64,000 bases of DNA from Streptomyces sp. NRRL B-3428. GTDB lineage: Bacteria; Actinomycetota; Actinomycetes; Streptomycetales; Streptomycetaceae. The notes under the pieces are model-generated. The model worked only from the letters and a program-made list of their open reading frames with translations, searched no databases and was not told where the DNA came from. The position numbers were made by a program, and so were the translations under genes. Shown one piece after another: positions 18,258-25,708 of this stretch (the first letter of the stretch is position 1; each line of letters starts with the position of its first letter). The stretch is taken from positions 248,001 to 312,000 of the forward strand of contig JOGW01000010.1 of the NCBI GenBank assembly GCA_000721375.1, given 5' to 3'.

Positions 18258-18698
18258 ATGACCGCCGAGCCTTCGCCCGTGGCCGTCCTGTTCGTCCCCG
18301 AAAGGGACGCCCCCGGCACCGAGACCCCCCTCGTCGAGGCCCTCGAGGACCTGGGCCTCACCGTCCAGGTCAAAGCCGTCCCCGTACGAAGAAGCCTGGA
18401 GCTCCTCATCCTCATCACGCTCCCGCTGCACGCCTTCCTGGGCGGACTCGGCGGCAAGCTCGCCGACGACGCGTACCGCAAGCTGCGGGAGGCGATCGGG
18501 CGGACGCAGGCGCGGCCCGTCGCCGTACAGGACAGGGACACCGGCATCCGCGCCCACCTCACCCCCGACCTCGACGACGAGGCGTACCGCCAACTGGCCG
18601 CCCTTGACCTGAGGTTGGTGCGCGGCGCTCTGCGTTACGACACCGACTCGCGCTCCTGGCGACTGGTCGAGGAAGCGGCAGGCGCCGAGGGGGACTGA
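18258..18698 (+). CDS. Small partner protein of the CHAT-WD40 gene, unknown function
   Basis: 146 residues, 14 bp after the CHAT-WD40 stop with AGGAG upstream, so almost certainly cotranscribed. The N-terminal 45 residues look like a beta-alpha-beta fold (VAVLFVPERD, then ETPLVEALEDLGLTVQVKAVPV). A hydrophobic segment (47-66, LELLILITLPLHAFLGGLGG) follows. The C-terminal half is soluble (AYRKLREAIGR, then YDTDSRSWRLVEE). It may be a substrate, adaptor or membrane-acting effector of the protease. I do not recognise the family with confidence. Its 3' end overlaps the convergent permease gene by 64 bp. Confidence 0.72.
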   Translation: MTAEPSPVAVLFVPERDAPGTETPLVEALEDLGLTVQVKAVPVRRSLELLILITLPLHAFLGGLGGKLADDAYRKLREAIGRTQARPVAVQDRDTGIRAHLTPDLDDEAYRQLAALDLRLVRGALRYDTDSRSWRLVEEAAGAEGD

Positions 18699-20074
18699 AC
18701 GGCCCGCGGCCGCAGCACCAGATACACCGCACCGCCGACGAGCCCCGACAGGACGAAACTGCAGTCGACCCCACCGGTCAGCTCCAGCAGGGCGCCCTCG
18801 TACAAGGGAGTGGACACCGCGGCGAGACCCACCGCGGCGCCCGCCGCCCACGCAACCGCCGCCCGCGGCTCCCAGCCGGCCCGGTACCAGTAGACGCCGC
18901 CCCGCGAACGCCGGTTGAAGACCTGAAGGGCCTCGGCGTCGTACGAGCCGCCGACCCGGACATGCACCATCAGTGTGATCACCGCCCACGGCGTACCGAC
19001 CGCCGTGAGCAGCAGCACGAACGAGGTCATCGCCGACTGGGCGTCCCACGCGAAATGCCCCGCGAAGACGAAGCCCGTAGCCACGACCGCCACGATCACC
19101 GTCGCCTGTGTACGCGAGGCACGCGGCACGATCGCGTCCAGGTCGAGGCCCATGGAGTAGAGCATCAGACCGGCGTTGCCCACGGATCCCGCCGTGGCCG
19201 CGAGCAGTAGCGGCAGCAGGTACCAGCCGGGCGCCGCGTCCACCAGCGGTCCCGCGTAGTCGAGGCCCGCGCGCGCCGCCAACGCGGTGAAGGTGCCGAA
19301 GAGCTGCGGTACGAGCAGGCCGATGGCCAGGCCCACCGAGGTGGCCCGCAGGACCGAGCGGGAACTGTGCACGCGAGGGGACATGTAGCGCGTGTAGTCG
19401 CCGAGCAGGGTGATGAACGCGACCGGCCCGCTGAGCCCCGCCGCGACCGCCGCGAAGGCCCAGGTCGGCCAGAAGGACCCGAGGAGATACGGGGTGTCCG
19501 GCGGCGCCGCGGTGGTGAAGTCGCCCGCGTACGCGAGGAGTCCGAGCAGGAGCAGAACCGTCATACCGAGCGCGAGCGCCTTCGACAGGCGCAGCAGGAG
19601 CTGGTAGCCGAAGACCGCGGCGATCACGGTGGCGCCCGCGAGCAGCGCGTAGACGAGGCCGTGCACCAGGCCGCCGTCCGGCAGACCGGTCAGCCGCGCC
19701 AGTGTGCCGATCATGACGTCACCGCCGATCCACAGCGTCAGCGCGGTGTAGCCGAGGGACAGGAGCAGTCCCACGACGGAGCCGATCAGCCGCCCCCGTA
19801 CGCCGAAAGCCGCACCGCTCGACGTGGAGAGATTGGTCGCCGTCCGCAGCGAGACAAGGGCGAGGGGCGCGGTGACCGCGACACCGACCAGCGTGCCCGC
19901 CACGATCGCCGACACCGAGGCCCACCAGCCGAGTCCGAAGGACGGCGGCAGCCAGCCGAAGACGATCACACCGAGGCAGAGATTGGACCCGAGCAGGATC
20001 GAGATCAGATCGCGCGGACCACTGGTCCGCTCTGTCTCCGGGATGGTGTCGACTCCGCGCTGTTCTATCGGCAT
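18635..20074 (-). CDS. NCS1-family purine/cytosine/allantoin permease
   Basis: 479 residues with about 12 membrane segments. Cation-coupled uptake of a nucleobase or related nitrogen compound. The N-terminal IPETERTSGPRDLISILLGSNLCLGVIVFGWLPPSFGLGWWASVSAIVAGT follows the NCS1 pattern of a charged stretch then TM1. LSGPVAFITLLGDYTRYMSPR and GNAGLMLYSMGLDLDAI are also family-like. The ATG at 20074 is chosen because upstream residues are not membrane-like and GGGAGCC lies just before it. It is divergent from the urease-like operon 200 bp away, which suggests the substrate feeds that pathway. Confidence 0.88.
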   Translation of the reverse strand: MPIEQRGVDTIPETERTSGPRDLISILLGSNLCLGVIVFGWLPPSFGLGWWASVSAIVAGTLVGVAVTAPLALVSLRTATNLSTSSGAAFGVRGRLIGSVVGLLLSLGYTALTLWIGGDVMIGTLARLTGLPDGGLVHGLVYALLAGATVIAAVFGYQLLLRLSKALALGMTVLLLLGLLAYAGDFTTAAPPDTPYLLGSFWPTWAFAAVAAGLSGPVAFITLLGDYTRYMSPRVHSSRSVLRATSVGLAIGLLVPQLFGTFTALAARAGLDYAGPLVDAAPGWYLLPLLLAATAGSVGNAGLMLYSMGLDLDAIVPRASRTQATVIVAVVATGFVFAGHFAWDAQSAMTSFVLLLTAVGTPWAVITLMVHVRVGGSYDAEALQVFNRRSRGGVYWYRAGWEPRAAVAWAAGAAVGLAAVSTPLYEGALLELTGGVDCSFVLSGLVGGAVYLVLRPRAVQSPSAPAASSTSRQERESVS

Positions 20075-20274
20075 GGGCGGGCTCCCTTGCGGGTCGTGGC
20101 GCACAGTTTGAGTGCCGCTCAAAATGGCGGCCTCCAAGAATGTGACGGACATCAAGCTCGTACGTCAATGTTTCCGTTCTGCGAAAGCTCGGTTTAGAGT
20201 GAAGCTCTAAAGTGTCGATGAAGCCGTGCGGCGCGTCATCGAGCGTGTGCCCGACCCGAGGGAGTGGCAGGACC

Positions 20275-20988
20275 GTGCGACTCACCCCCACCGAACGTGA
20301 CCGACTGCTGCTCTTCGGTGCGGCCGAGCTGGCCCGCGCCCGCAGGGCCCGTGGTCTGCAGCTCAACGTCCCCGAGGCCACCGCGCTCATCGCCGACACT
20401 GTGTGCGAGGCGGCCCGCGACGGGCTGCGCCTGGCCGAGGCGATCGAGCGGGCCAAGGCGGTGCTCGGCCCCGACGACGTCCTGCCGGGTGTCGCCGATG
20501 TGGTCACCGAGGTCCATGTGGAGGCGGTCTTCGACGACGGCTCGCGGCTCGCGGTGGTCTCCGGTCCGCTGGCCGGCGGCTCACTGGGGGAGCGGGCGCC
20601 CGGTGCGGTCCTGCCGGGTCCCGCGCATGAGGAGCCGGCCGAGGCCGTACGTATCGCCGTACGCAACACCGCGACCGTCCCGGTCAGCGTCACCTCGCAC
20701 TTCCACTTCTTCGAGGCCAACCCGCGGCTCGACTTCGACCGCTCGGCGGCGTACGGGATGCACCTGGCGATCCCCGCCGGGTCCTCCGTGCGGTTCGGAC
20801 CCGGTGAGTCGGCGGAGGTCGGTCTCGTCCCGATCGGCGGCGGGCGGATCGCCGTCGGATTCGCGGGACTCGTCGACGGACCGCTCGACGCGCCCGGCGC
20901 CCGCGAGGAGGCGCTGCGCCGCGCCGCGGCCTGCGGCTATCTCGGAGCCGAACCCCTGGAATCGCTGGACAAGGAGGCCGGACGATGA
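20275..20988 (+). CDS. ureAB: Fused urease gamma/beta subunit
   Basis: 237 residues. Residues 1-100 are a urease gamma domain (VRLTPTERDRLLLFGAAELARARRARG, then EVHVEAVFDDGSRLAVV). Residues 105-237 are a beta domain, with VTSHFHFFEANPRLDFDRSAAYGMHLAIPAGSSVRFGPGE. A fused gamma-beta chain is known in some actinobacteria and in Helicobacter. The GTG at 20275 has GGGAG 10 nt upstream. The gene overlaps the alpha gene by 4 bp (ATGA). No ureD, E, F or G gene is present in the window. Confidence 0.92.
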   Translation: MRLTPTERDRLLLFGAAELARARRARGLQLNVPEATALIADTVCEAARDGLRLAEAIERAKAVLGPDDVLPGVADVVTEVHVEAVFDDGSRLAVVSGPLAGGSLGERAPGAVLPGPAHEEPAEAVRIAVRNTATVPVSVTSHFHFFEANPRLDFDRSAAYGMHLAIPAGSSVRFGPGESAEVGLVPIGGGRIAVGFAGLVDGPLDAPGAREEALRRAAACGYLGAEPLESLDKEAGR

Positions 20989-22520
20989 GCCGTCCCGGAG
21001 GCCACGCCGCCGAAGCCCGCCGGCTGACCCCGCAGGAGTACGCGTCCACGCACGGCCCCCGCGCCGGGGACCGTGTCGTCCTCGGCGACTCGGGGCTCGT
21101 CGTGCGGGTGGAGTCCGACTCGCAGGCGTACGGCGACGAGTTCCTCGCGGGGTTCGGCAAGACCGCCCGCGACGGACTGCACCTCAAGGCCGCGGCCGTG
21201 CGCGAGACCTGCGATGTCGTCATCAGCAACGTCCTGGTGATCGACGCCGTGCAGGGCATCCGCAAGACCTCGATCGGCATCCGCGAGGGCCGGATCCACG
21301 CGATCGGGCGGGCCGGGAACCCGGACACCCTCGATGGCGTGGAGGTCGTGGTCGGCACCGGCACCTCGATCGTCTCCGGCGAGGGAATGATCGCCACGGC
21401 CGGAGCGGTGGACACCCACGTACACCTGCTCTCGCCGCGCATCATGGAGGCCTCGCTGGCCTCCGGGGTCACCACGGTTATCGGCCAGGAGTTCGGCCCG
21501 GTGTGGGGTGTCGGCGTCAACTCGCCCTGGGCCCTCAAGCACGCCTTCAATGCGTTCGACGCCTGGCCGGTCAACATCGGCTTCCTGGCGCGGGGTTCGT
21601 CCTCCGGCGAGGCCCCGCTGGTGGAGGCGCTGGCCGAAGGCGGCGCGTCCGGCTTCAAGGTGCACGAGGACATGGGCGCGCACACCCGCGCGCTCGACAC
21701 CGCGCTGCGGGTCGCCGAGGAGTACGACGTCCAAGTCGCCCTGCACAGCGACGGGTTGAACGAGTGCCTCTCCGTCGAGGACACCCTGAGCGTGCTCGAC
21801 GGCCGCACGATCCACGCCTTCCACATCGAGGGCTGCGGCGGCGGACACGTCCCCAACGTCCTGAAGATGGCGGGCGTCCCGAACGTCATCGGCTCCTCCG
21901 ACGCACAGGGCATGGGGCGGGCGGGCGAGACGGTCCGGCGTACGTTCGCGATGGCGGGCAAGATGAAGGCCGAGCTGGGGCCTCTCGAAGGGGACGGCAC
22001 GCACGACGACAACGCGCGCGTCCTGCGCTACATCGCCAAGCTCACCATCAACCCGGCCATCGCCCACGGACTCGCGCACGAGATCGGCTCGATCGAGGTC
22101 GGCAAGCTGGCCGACATCGTGCTCTGGAAGCCGGCGTTCTTCGGCGCCAAGCCCCAGCTCGTCCTCAAGTCCGGCTTCCCTGCCTTCGGTGTGACCGGCG
22201 ACCCGAACGCGGCCACCGACACCTGTGAACCCCTCGTCCTGGGCCCGCAGTTCGGCGCCCACGGAGCCACGGCCGCCGACCTCTCGGTGGCCTTCGTCTC
22301 GCAGGCGGCCGCCGCACTCGAAGGCGACAGGATGCCCACCCGCCGACGCCGGGTCGGCGTACGCGGCACGCGGGGCATCGGCCCGGGCAGCCTGCTCCTC
22401 AACTCCCGTATCGGAGCCGTGGACGTGGACGCCCGCAGCGGCCTCGTCACGCTGGACGGGCGGCCGATGCGCTCGGAGCCGGCCGACTCCGTATCCCTGA
22501 ACCGTCTCTACTTCCTGTGA
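20985..22520 (+). CDS. ureC: Urease alpha-like amidohydrolase lacking the active-site flap
   Basis: 511 residues, about 60 fewer than ordinary UreC (about 570). The nickel ligands are all visible: DTHVH (His145, His147), FKVHED (Lys225, the residue that is carbamylated; His227), ALHSDGLNE (His254), AFHIEGCGGGH (His280) and SSDAQGMGR (Asp306). Between PNVIG and SSDAQ about 62 residues are missing relative to Klebsiella UreC. That segment includes the mobile flap with Cys319, catalytic His320 and Arg336 (numbering from memory). The flanking frame is intact, so this is not a simple sequencing slip. It may bind metal but act on a substrate other than urea. Agmatine deiminase follows after 10 bp. 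Confidence 0.88.
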   Translation: MSRPGGHAAEARRLTPQEYASTHGPRAGDRVVLGDSGLVVRVESDSQAYGDEFLAGFGKTARDGLHLKAAAVRETCDVVISNVLVIDAVQGIRKTSIGIREGRIHAIGRAGNPDTLDGVEVVVGTGTSIVSGEGMIATAGAVDTHVHLLSPRIMEASLASGVTTVIGQEFGPVWGVGVNSPWALKHAFNAFDAWPVNIGFLARGSSSGEAPLVEALAEGGASGFKVHEDMGAHTRALDTALRVAEEYDVQVALHSDGLNECLSVEDTLSVLDGRTIHAFHIEGCGGGHVPNVLKMAGVPNVIGSSDAQGMGRAGETVRRTFAMAGKMKAELGPLEGDGTHDDNARVLRYIAKLTINPAIAHGLAHEIGSIEVGKLADIVLWKPAFFGAKPQLVLKSGFPAFGVTGDPNAATDTCEPLVLGPQFGAHGATAADLSVAFVSQAAAALEGDRMPTRRRRVGVRGTRGIGPGSLLLNSRIGAVDVDARSGLVTLDGRPMRSEPADSVSLNRLYFL

Positions 22521-22530
22521 GCTGAGAATC

Positions 22531-23559
22531 ATGACCTTCCGCATGCCCGCCGAATGGGCCCCGCACGAGCGCACCTGGATGGCCTGGCCGGGCCCCAACA
22601 CCACCTTCTCCTCGGACGGGGAGCTGACCGAGGCGCGCGAGGCCTGGGCCTCGGTCGCCCGCGCCGTACGCCGCTTCGAGCCGGTCACGGTCGTCCACGG
22701 GCCCGGCCAGGCGGAGTCCGCCCGCGCGCTGCTCGGCCCGGAGATCGACCTGGTCGAGCGGGACCTCGACGATGCGTGGATGCGCGACATCGGCCCGACG
22801 TTCGTGGTGAGCGACGAGGGTGAACTGGCCGCCGTGGACTGGGTGTTCAACGGCTGGGGCGCCCAGGACTGGGCGACCTGGGAGCACGACTCCAAGATCG
22901 CCTCGTACGTGGCGGATCTCGCCGGAGTGCCCGTGCACAGCAGCCCTCTGGTCAACGAGGGCGGCGGCATCCACGTCGACGGCGAGGGCACGGTGCTGCT
23001 CACCGAGACGGTGCAGCTGGGTCCGGAGCGCAACCCGGAGTGGTCGCGCGAGCAGGTCGAGGCGGAGATCCACGCCAAGCTCGGCACGACCAAGGCGATC
23101 TGGCTCAAGCGCGGCCTCGCCGCCGACTATCCCCCGCACGGCTTCGGCACCCTGGGCCATGTGGACATCGTCGCGGCCTTCGCGGCCCCCGGCGTCGTGG
23201 TGGTCCACACCCAGCCCGACCCGACGCACCCCGACCACGAGCCGTGCCGCGAGAACGTCGAGTTCCTGCGCACCCAGACCGACGCCAAGGGCCGCCCCCT
23301 TGAGGTCATCGAGATCCCGGCGCCGACGAAGCTGCGCGAGGAGGAGGGCGGCTGGGCCGACTACTCCTACATCAACCACTACCTCTGCAACGGCGGCGTG
23401 GTCCTGTGCGCCTTCGACGACCCGCGCGACGAGCACGCGGCGGGCATCTTCCGCCGCCTGTTCCCCGACCGCACGGTCACCCTGGTCGATGCCCGGACGA
23501 TCTTCGCGGGCGGAGGCGGCATCCACTGCATCACCCAGCAGCAGCCGCGCACGAGCTGA
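22531..23559 (+). CDS. aguA: Agmatine deiminase
   Basis: 342 residues, a peptidyl-arginine-deiminase-type fold. It converts agmatine to N-carbamoylputrescine and ammonia. Motifs: MPAEWAPHERTWMAWP at the N-terminus, RDLDDAWMRDIGPTFV, NEGGGIHVDGEGTVLLTE, GTLGHVDIVAAF and C-terminal GGGGIHCITQQQP, with nucleophile Cys333. It lies 10 bp behind the urease-like alpha gene, so it is in the same operon. No N-carbamoylputrescine amidohydrolase (aguB) gene is seen. This leaves open whether the urease-like enzyme handles a downstream ureido compound. That is inference. Confidence 0.94.
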   Translation: MTFRMPAEWAPHERTWMAWPGPNTTFSSDGELTEAREAWASVARAVRRFEPVTVVHGPGQAESARALLGPEIDLVERDLDDAWMRDIGPTFVVSDEGELAAVDWVFNGWGAQDWATWEHDSKIASYVADLAGVPVHSSPLVNEGGGIHVDGEGTVLLTETVQLGPERNPEWSREQVEAEIHAKLGTTKAIWLKRGLAADYPPHGFGTLGHVDIVAAFAAPGVVVVHTQPDPTHPDHEPCRENVEFLRTQTDAKGRPLEVIEIPAPTKLREEEGGWADYSYINHYLCNGGVVLCAFDDPRDEHAAGIFRRLFPDRTVTLVDARTIFAGGGGIHCITQQQPRTS

Positions 23560-23603
23560 GTCGTACGCTCGCATCCCAGCCGAAGCCCGAGGAGCCGCCC
23601 CAC

Positions 23604-24224
23604 ATGAGCACGCCACCGCGCTCGCGCAAGCACGCACCCCCGCGCGAGAACGTGCTGGCCGCCGCCATGGCGATGGTCGCCGACGGGGGACTCGACCAGC
23701 TCACCATGGCGGCGCTCGGGCGTGCGGTGGGGATGAGCAGCGGGCATCTCCTCTACTACTTCAAGACCAAGGACGAGCTGCTCCTGCAGACCCTGGAGTG
23801 GAGCGAGGGCCGGCTCGGCGAGGAGCGGCGCGCGCTGCTCTCAGGGCCTGATTCCGTACGGGAACGCCTCGACGCCTACGTCGACCTGTACGTCCCCGCA
23901 GGCCCGCGCGACCCGCACTGGGCCCTGTGGATGGAGGTCTGGAACCGCTCCCCGTACGCCGACGCCTCCGTCGAGGCCGGCCGCCGCCAGGCCGCGATCG
24001 AGGGCGCCTGGCACCGGGACCTGGTGGCGCTGCTCGCCGAGGGCATCTCCCGCAAGGAGTTCCCCGCCCTCGACCCGGAACGCTTCGCCCTGCGCCTGCG
24101 CGCCCTGCTCGACGGCTTCTCGGTGCATGTGGCGGTGGGGCTGCCGGGCGCGGACCGGGGTGAAGTTCTCGCTCATGTACGTGAGTTCCTGGACGAGGCG
24201 CTGAACGGGACCATGAAGCGCTGA
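23604..24224 (+). CDS. TetR-family regulator (BetI-like)
   Basis: 206 residues. N-terminal TetR helix-turn-helix (about 17-60): ENVLAAAMAMVADGGLDQLTMAALGRAVGMSSGHLLYYFKTKDELLLQTLEW. The C-terminal ligand domain has the BetI-type sequence WALWMEVWNRSPYADASVEAG and FPALDPERFALRLRALLDGFSVHVAVGLPG. It is 44 bp downstream of agmatine deiminase with GAGGAG before the ATG, so it is probably the last gene of the ureAB-ureC-aguA operon and its local regulator. The ligand may be a polyamine or related amine; this is inferred from context. Confidence 0.9.
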   Translation: MSTPPRSRKHAPPRENVLAAAMAMVADGGLDQLTMAALGRAVGMSSGHLLYYFKTKDELLLQTLEWSEGRLGEERRALLSGPDSVRERLDAYVDLYVPAGPRDPHWALWMEVWNRSPYADASVEAGRRQAAIEGAWHRDLVALLAEGISRKEFPALDPERFALRLRALLDGFSVHVAVGLPGADRGEVLAHVREFLDEALNGTMKR

Positions 24225-24292
24225 CGCGTCCGTGAGGCCGCCGGCCGGGTGCGCCGCCGCGGTGCGACCAGCCGTCGTGCGGGCCGCGCCGG

Positions 24293-24718
24293 TCAGTAGG
24301 CCGACGGCGCGTTGCGCTGCGCCCAGTTCCTTTCGGCTTCGGAGCCTTCCGGCGGCGGCACGATTCCGTTGATCATCCAGAGGTCCCTGCTGGTCTCGTC
24401 GACGTGGAACTCCCAGTGCAGCCCCGTATGCCGAGCCAGGTGAGGCTCCAGCATGCCCTTGATCCACTGGGCGGTCCGGCGGCGGGTCTCCTCGTCGGGG
24501 TTGCGCCGGGCGATGTGGTCGATGGCGATGCGGACCCCGGACGGGGTGGGCTCCCCGCCGACGTAGAAGTCCTCGGGCCGGGTCTCGTGGAACAGGGTGA
24601 CCACATAGAACCGGGGGAGCCCGGCCTTTTCGTAGTGGTCGGCTATCTGGGAGGCGAGCCGGCGCTTGTCCTCGGCGGTGAAGGTTCCGGGGGTGTGATG
24701 AATGGTCCACAGCGGCAT
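24293..24718 (-). CDS. Tautomerase-superfamily protein (cis-CaaD-like)
   Basis: 141 residues beginning Met-Pro, so Met removal exposes the N-terminal proline that is the catalytic base of tautomerases. MPLWTIHHTPGTFTAEDKRRLASQIADHYEKAGLPRFYVVTLFHE follows the long (about 140-residue) tautomerase_3 pattern found in fungi and actinobacteria. Substrate unknown. It is divergent from an HxlR-type regulator, with two matching palindromes in between, so its expression is probably controlled by that regulator. Confidence 0.85.
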   Translation of the reverse strand: MPLWTIHHTPGTFTAEDKRRLASQIADHYEKAGLPRFYVVTLFHETRPEDFYVGGEPTPSGVRIAIDHIARRNPDEETRRRTAQWIKGMLEPHLARHTGLHWEFHVDETSRDLWMINGIVPPPEGSEAERNWAQRNAPSAY

Positions 24719-24786
24719 GGCGGTTCGGTACTCCTCGGGCGAAGGGAGGGGGAGCCGGACGGCGGTGCGTCCGCCTACGAGCTGAG

Positions 24787-24841
24787 TAACGACATCGTTA
24801 GCCAGAGGGAATCACTACACTGCTGGGTAACGCAAGCGTTA
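24787..24841. promoter_or_regulatory. Paired operators between tautomerase and HxlR genes
   Basis: Two copies of GTAACG-N4-CGTTAG: the core palindromes are TAACG-ACAT-CGTTA (24787-24800) and TAACG-CAAG-CGTTA (24828-24841). Their centres are 41 bp apart, about four helical turns. The second ends 23 bp before the HxlR ATG; the first starts 69 bp before the tautomerase start. A dimeric HxlR protein at both sites could control both genes. Confidence 0.75.
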
Positions 24842-24864
24842 GTTACAGGGCCGGAGTGGCGACG

Positions 24865-25410
24865 ATGGAGTTCGAGGAGCGGCTGCGCGACCGGGACGCC
24901 TGGTCGATCGGCGACGGGTGCTCGGCGGAGCGTGTCCTTGACCTGCTGAGCACCAAGACGGTGTTGCTGGTCATCCGCGAGTGCTTCTACGGCACCACCA
25001 GGTTCGAGGATTTCGCGACACGGATCGGAACCTCCGCACCTGCGGTGTCGCGAGCGCTGAAACAGCTCGAGGCGGCCCGGGTCGTCGCGCGCGTCCCCTA
25101 CCGGGAGCCGGGCCGGCGGGCCCGCGACGAGTACCGGCTGACCGCGGCGGGCGAGGACCTGCTGCCGGTGTTCTTGTCGCTGATGCAGTGGGGCGACGCG
25201 CACTTGCAGGACGGCCGCCCGCCCCTGTCGTTCGTCGAGGCGGGCTCCGGCCGCCCCGTGCGCGTCCGCGTGACCGCGGACCCGGCACCGGAGGCCACGT
25301 CCGACGGCATCGAGATCCGGCTGAACCCCGCAGGGCGGCGTGGACGGGGGAAGGTGTCCCCGCAGGGCGAGCCCGGGAGTGCGGCACGGGTGAAGAAGCC
25401 CACACAGTAA
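24865..25410 (+). CDS. HxlR-family transcriptional regulator
   Basis: 181 residues. An HxlR winged helix covers about 15-115: CSAERVLDLLSTKTVLLVIRECFYGTTRFEDFATRIGTSAPAVSRALKQLEAARVVARVPYREPGRRARDEYRLTAAGEDLLPV. The rest is a Pro/Arg/Gly-rich tail with no known domain. A Cys at 22 near the N-terminus sits where redox-sensing HxlR proteins often carry one. The ATG at 24865 is preferred over the GTG at 24856 because GGAG lies 8 nt before it. It probably represses itself and the divergent tautomerase through the paired palindromes. Confidence 0.9.
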   Translation: MEFEERLRDRDAWSIGDGCSAERVLDLLSTKTVLLVIRECFYGTTRFEDFATRIGTSAPAVSRALKQLEAARVVARVPYREPGRRARDEYRLTAAGEDLLPVFLSLMQWGDAHLQDGRPPLSFVEAGSGRPVRVRVTADPAPEATSDGIEIRLNPAGRRGRGKVSPQGEPGSAARVKKPTQ

Positions 25411-25486
25411 GGGCGTTCGTATCCTGAGACGCCTGCGGCACCCGCCCCGGACTGTGCAAGACTGCGATCGTGCTCTCGTTCGCCAT

Positions 25487-25522
25487 GATTATTGGCAGCA
25501 GGCGCGCCGGTCCGCAGTGACC
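25487..25522 (+). CDS. Isoleucine-containing leader peptide of cimA
   Basis: An 11-residue reading frame, MIIGSRRAGPQ, directly upstream of an attenuator hairpin. The two consecutive Ile codons are ATT, a rare codon in high-GC Streptomyces. Ribosome stalling there when charged tRNA-Ile is scarce would favour read-through into cimA. The same frame is open from a GTG at 25472 (giving MLSFA before the internal Met), so the true start could be there. No obvious ribosome binding site is seen. Confidence 0.6.
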
Positions 25523-25603
25523 GTCCCGTACATACCGACGTACGGGCGGACACCGTCGTCCTCGACCCGCGCGCAGACCTCTCGCACCCGCGAGGGGTTT
25601 TTT
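25511..25603 (+). promoter_or_regulatory. Transcription attenuator upstream of cimA
   Basis: After the leader peptide come nested complementary segments: GGTCCGC at 25511 pairs with GCGGACA near 25550 and encloses CCCGTAC/GTACGGG. A terminator then follows at 25578-25603: CCTCTCGC-ACCC-GCGAGGGG followed by six T. This is the leader-peptide, anti-terminator and terminator layout of ribosome-mediated attenuation. The cimA start is 105 bp beyond the T-run. Confidence 0.65.
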
Positions 25604-25708
25604 CGTTTTCCGGCCCACCCGCAGCCGGACACGGAGCGCCAGGGATCATAGGAGGACGGCGGAGCCGGTCATTCCGGTAGACCGAGATCCGAATCAGGAG
25701 CCAGCAGC

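Noticed and set aside
20985..22520. The short ureC as a frameshifted or sequencing-error gene
   Set aside because: The frame runs without break through the deletion point and both flanks align with UreC, so a precise in-frame loss is the simpler reading.
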